Shown in pieces: positions 63,587-64,000 of a stretch of DNA of 64,000 bases. A program made the position numbers and the translations under genes. Origin of the DNA: Spisula solida (lineage: Eukaryota > Mollusca > Bivalvia > Venerida > Mactridae); assembly GCA_947247005.1 (NCBI GenBank), contig OX365955.1, positions 39,969,822-40,033,821 of the forward strand. Direction: 5' to 3'. Below the pieces are notes generated by a model that saw only the letters and a program-made list of their open reading frames with translations, searched no databases and was not told the DNA's origin. Within the stretch, counting starts at the first letter, position 1. Each line of letters starts with the position of its first letter.

Positions 63587-64000
63587 CACTAACTTGACTA
63601 AGACGAGTAAGCTTGTATAAACTGTTCATTCCTGAAGTTATTACCCCCGTCCGGAATTCAATTTTGCACTGACAGTTACCGCAAACAACCCAGTGTTTCA
63701 CATGGTCCATGTTTATATTTATTCCAAGGCATTGTTAAGAATAACAGAAGAATCTATGACGTAGTAAACGACCTTGTTCACACACGTACGTCATTGATGA
63801 TTCATCCAAAAAACTTCAAAATTCATGAGCGAAATTTTATTCTACTATTATGACACAATGTAGTTATTTGGTAATACCATTTACTAAAATTTCCCTTTCT
63901 GAATATATAATTGAAATATTTTTTTTTATAATATTTCTTCTGTTAAGCAGCGTAGAATTGAGAACTATTTTGTTTAGCGGAAGCACATTTAATTGTGTTA
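63587..64000. other. Right end of window
   Basis: AT-rich sequence following the hAT-like element. No gene or recognised repeat. Confidence 0.5.

Overview
The window is animal (metazoan) nuclear DNA, AT-rich, with small exons in long introns. The gene content (a TBC1D8/9-type RabGAP and a tandem pair of secreted C1q-domain proteins) and the repeats (short TIR elements everywhere, tandem-core repeats ending in GACGG/GACC microsatellites) point to a bivalve mollusc. The species cannot be fixed from the sequence alone.

Layout. (1) 152-38783, minus strand: 27 coding exons of a TBC1D9-like gene, from its start codon through GRAM1, GRAM2, the TBC domain and an EF-hand to about residue 1055. The last exon(s) lie off the left edge. 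All 26 junctions are phase-consistent; one intron (after exon 5) needs a GC donor. Two exons of the TBC domain (exons 18 and 21) have their own 3' splice site plus the first part of the exon tandemly copied into the preceding intron (11 x 47 bp and 4 x 37 bp). (2) 38784-42500: promoter-side flank with three CACGTG boxes, a LINE reverse-transcriptase relic and TIR elements. (3) 42090-50420: a segmental tandem duplication carrying two C1q-domain genes on the minus strand. The first (42502-44085) is intact; the second (47679-49244) has a one-base deletion in exon 1. (4) 51596-52584: a 989-bp fold-back element with long inverted arms and 9-bp target duplications, followed by a hAT-like element. 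(5) 54677-60352, plus strand: a short secreted protein of unknown family, whose introns hold a dead mariner transposase and TTAA-target elements. (6) 61448-64000: a tandem-core bivalve repeat and a hAT-like element with another TIR element nested in it.

Function. The RabGAP would switch off Rab GTPases on membranes recognised by its GRAM domains. Its arginine and glutamine fingers are both present. The C1q proteins are predicted secreted, coiled-coil-assembled recognition proteins of the bivalve C1qDC type. I see no functional link between the genes beyond neighbourhood.

Most of the remaining DNA is non-autonomous transposons. Families were defined by comparing copies within the window, so family names (hAT-like, piggyBac-like, MULE-like, pearl-like) rest on TIRs, target-site duplications and architecture, not on database matches.
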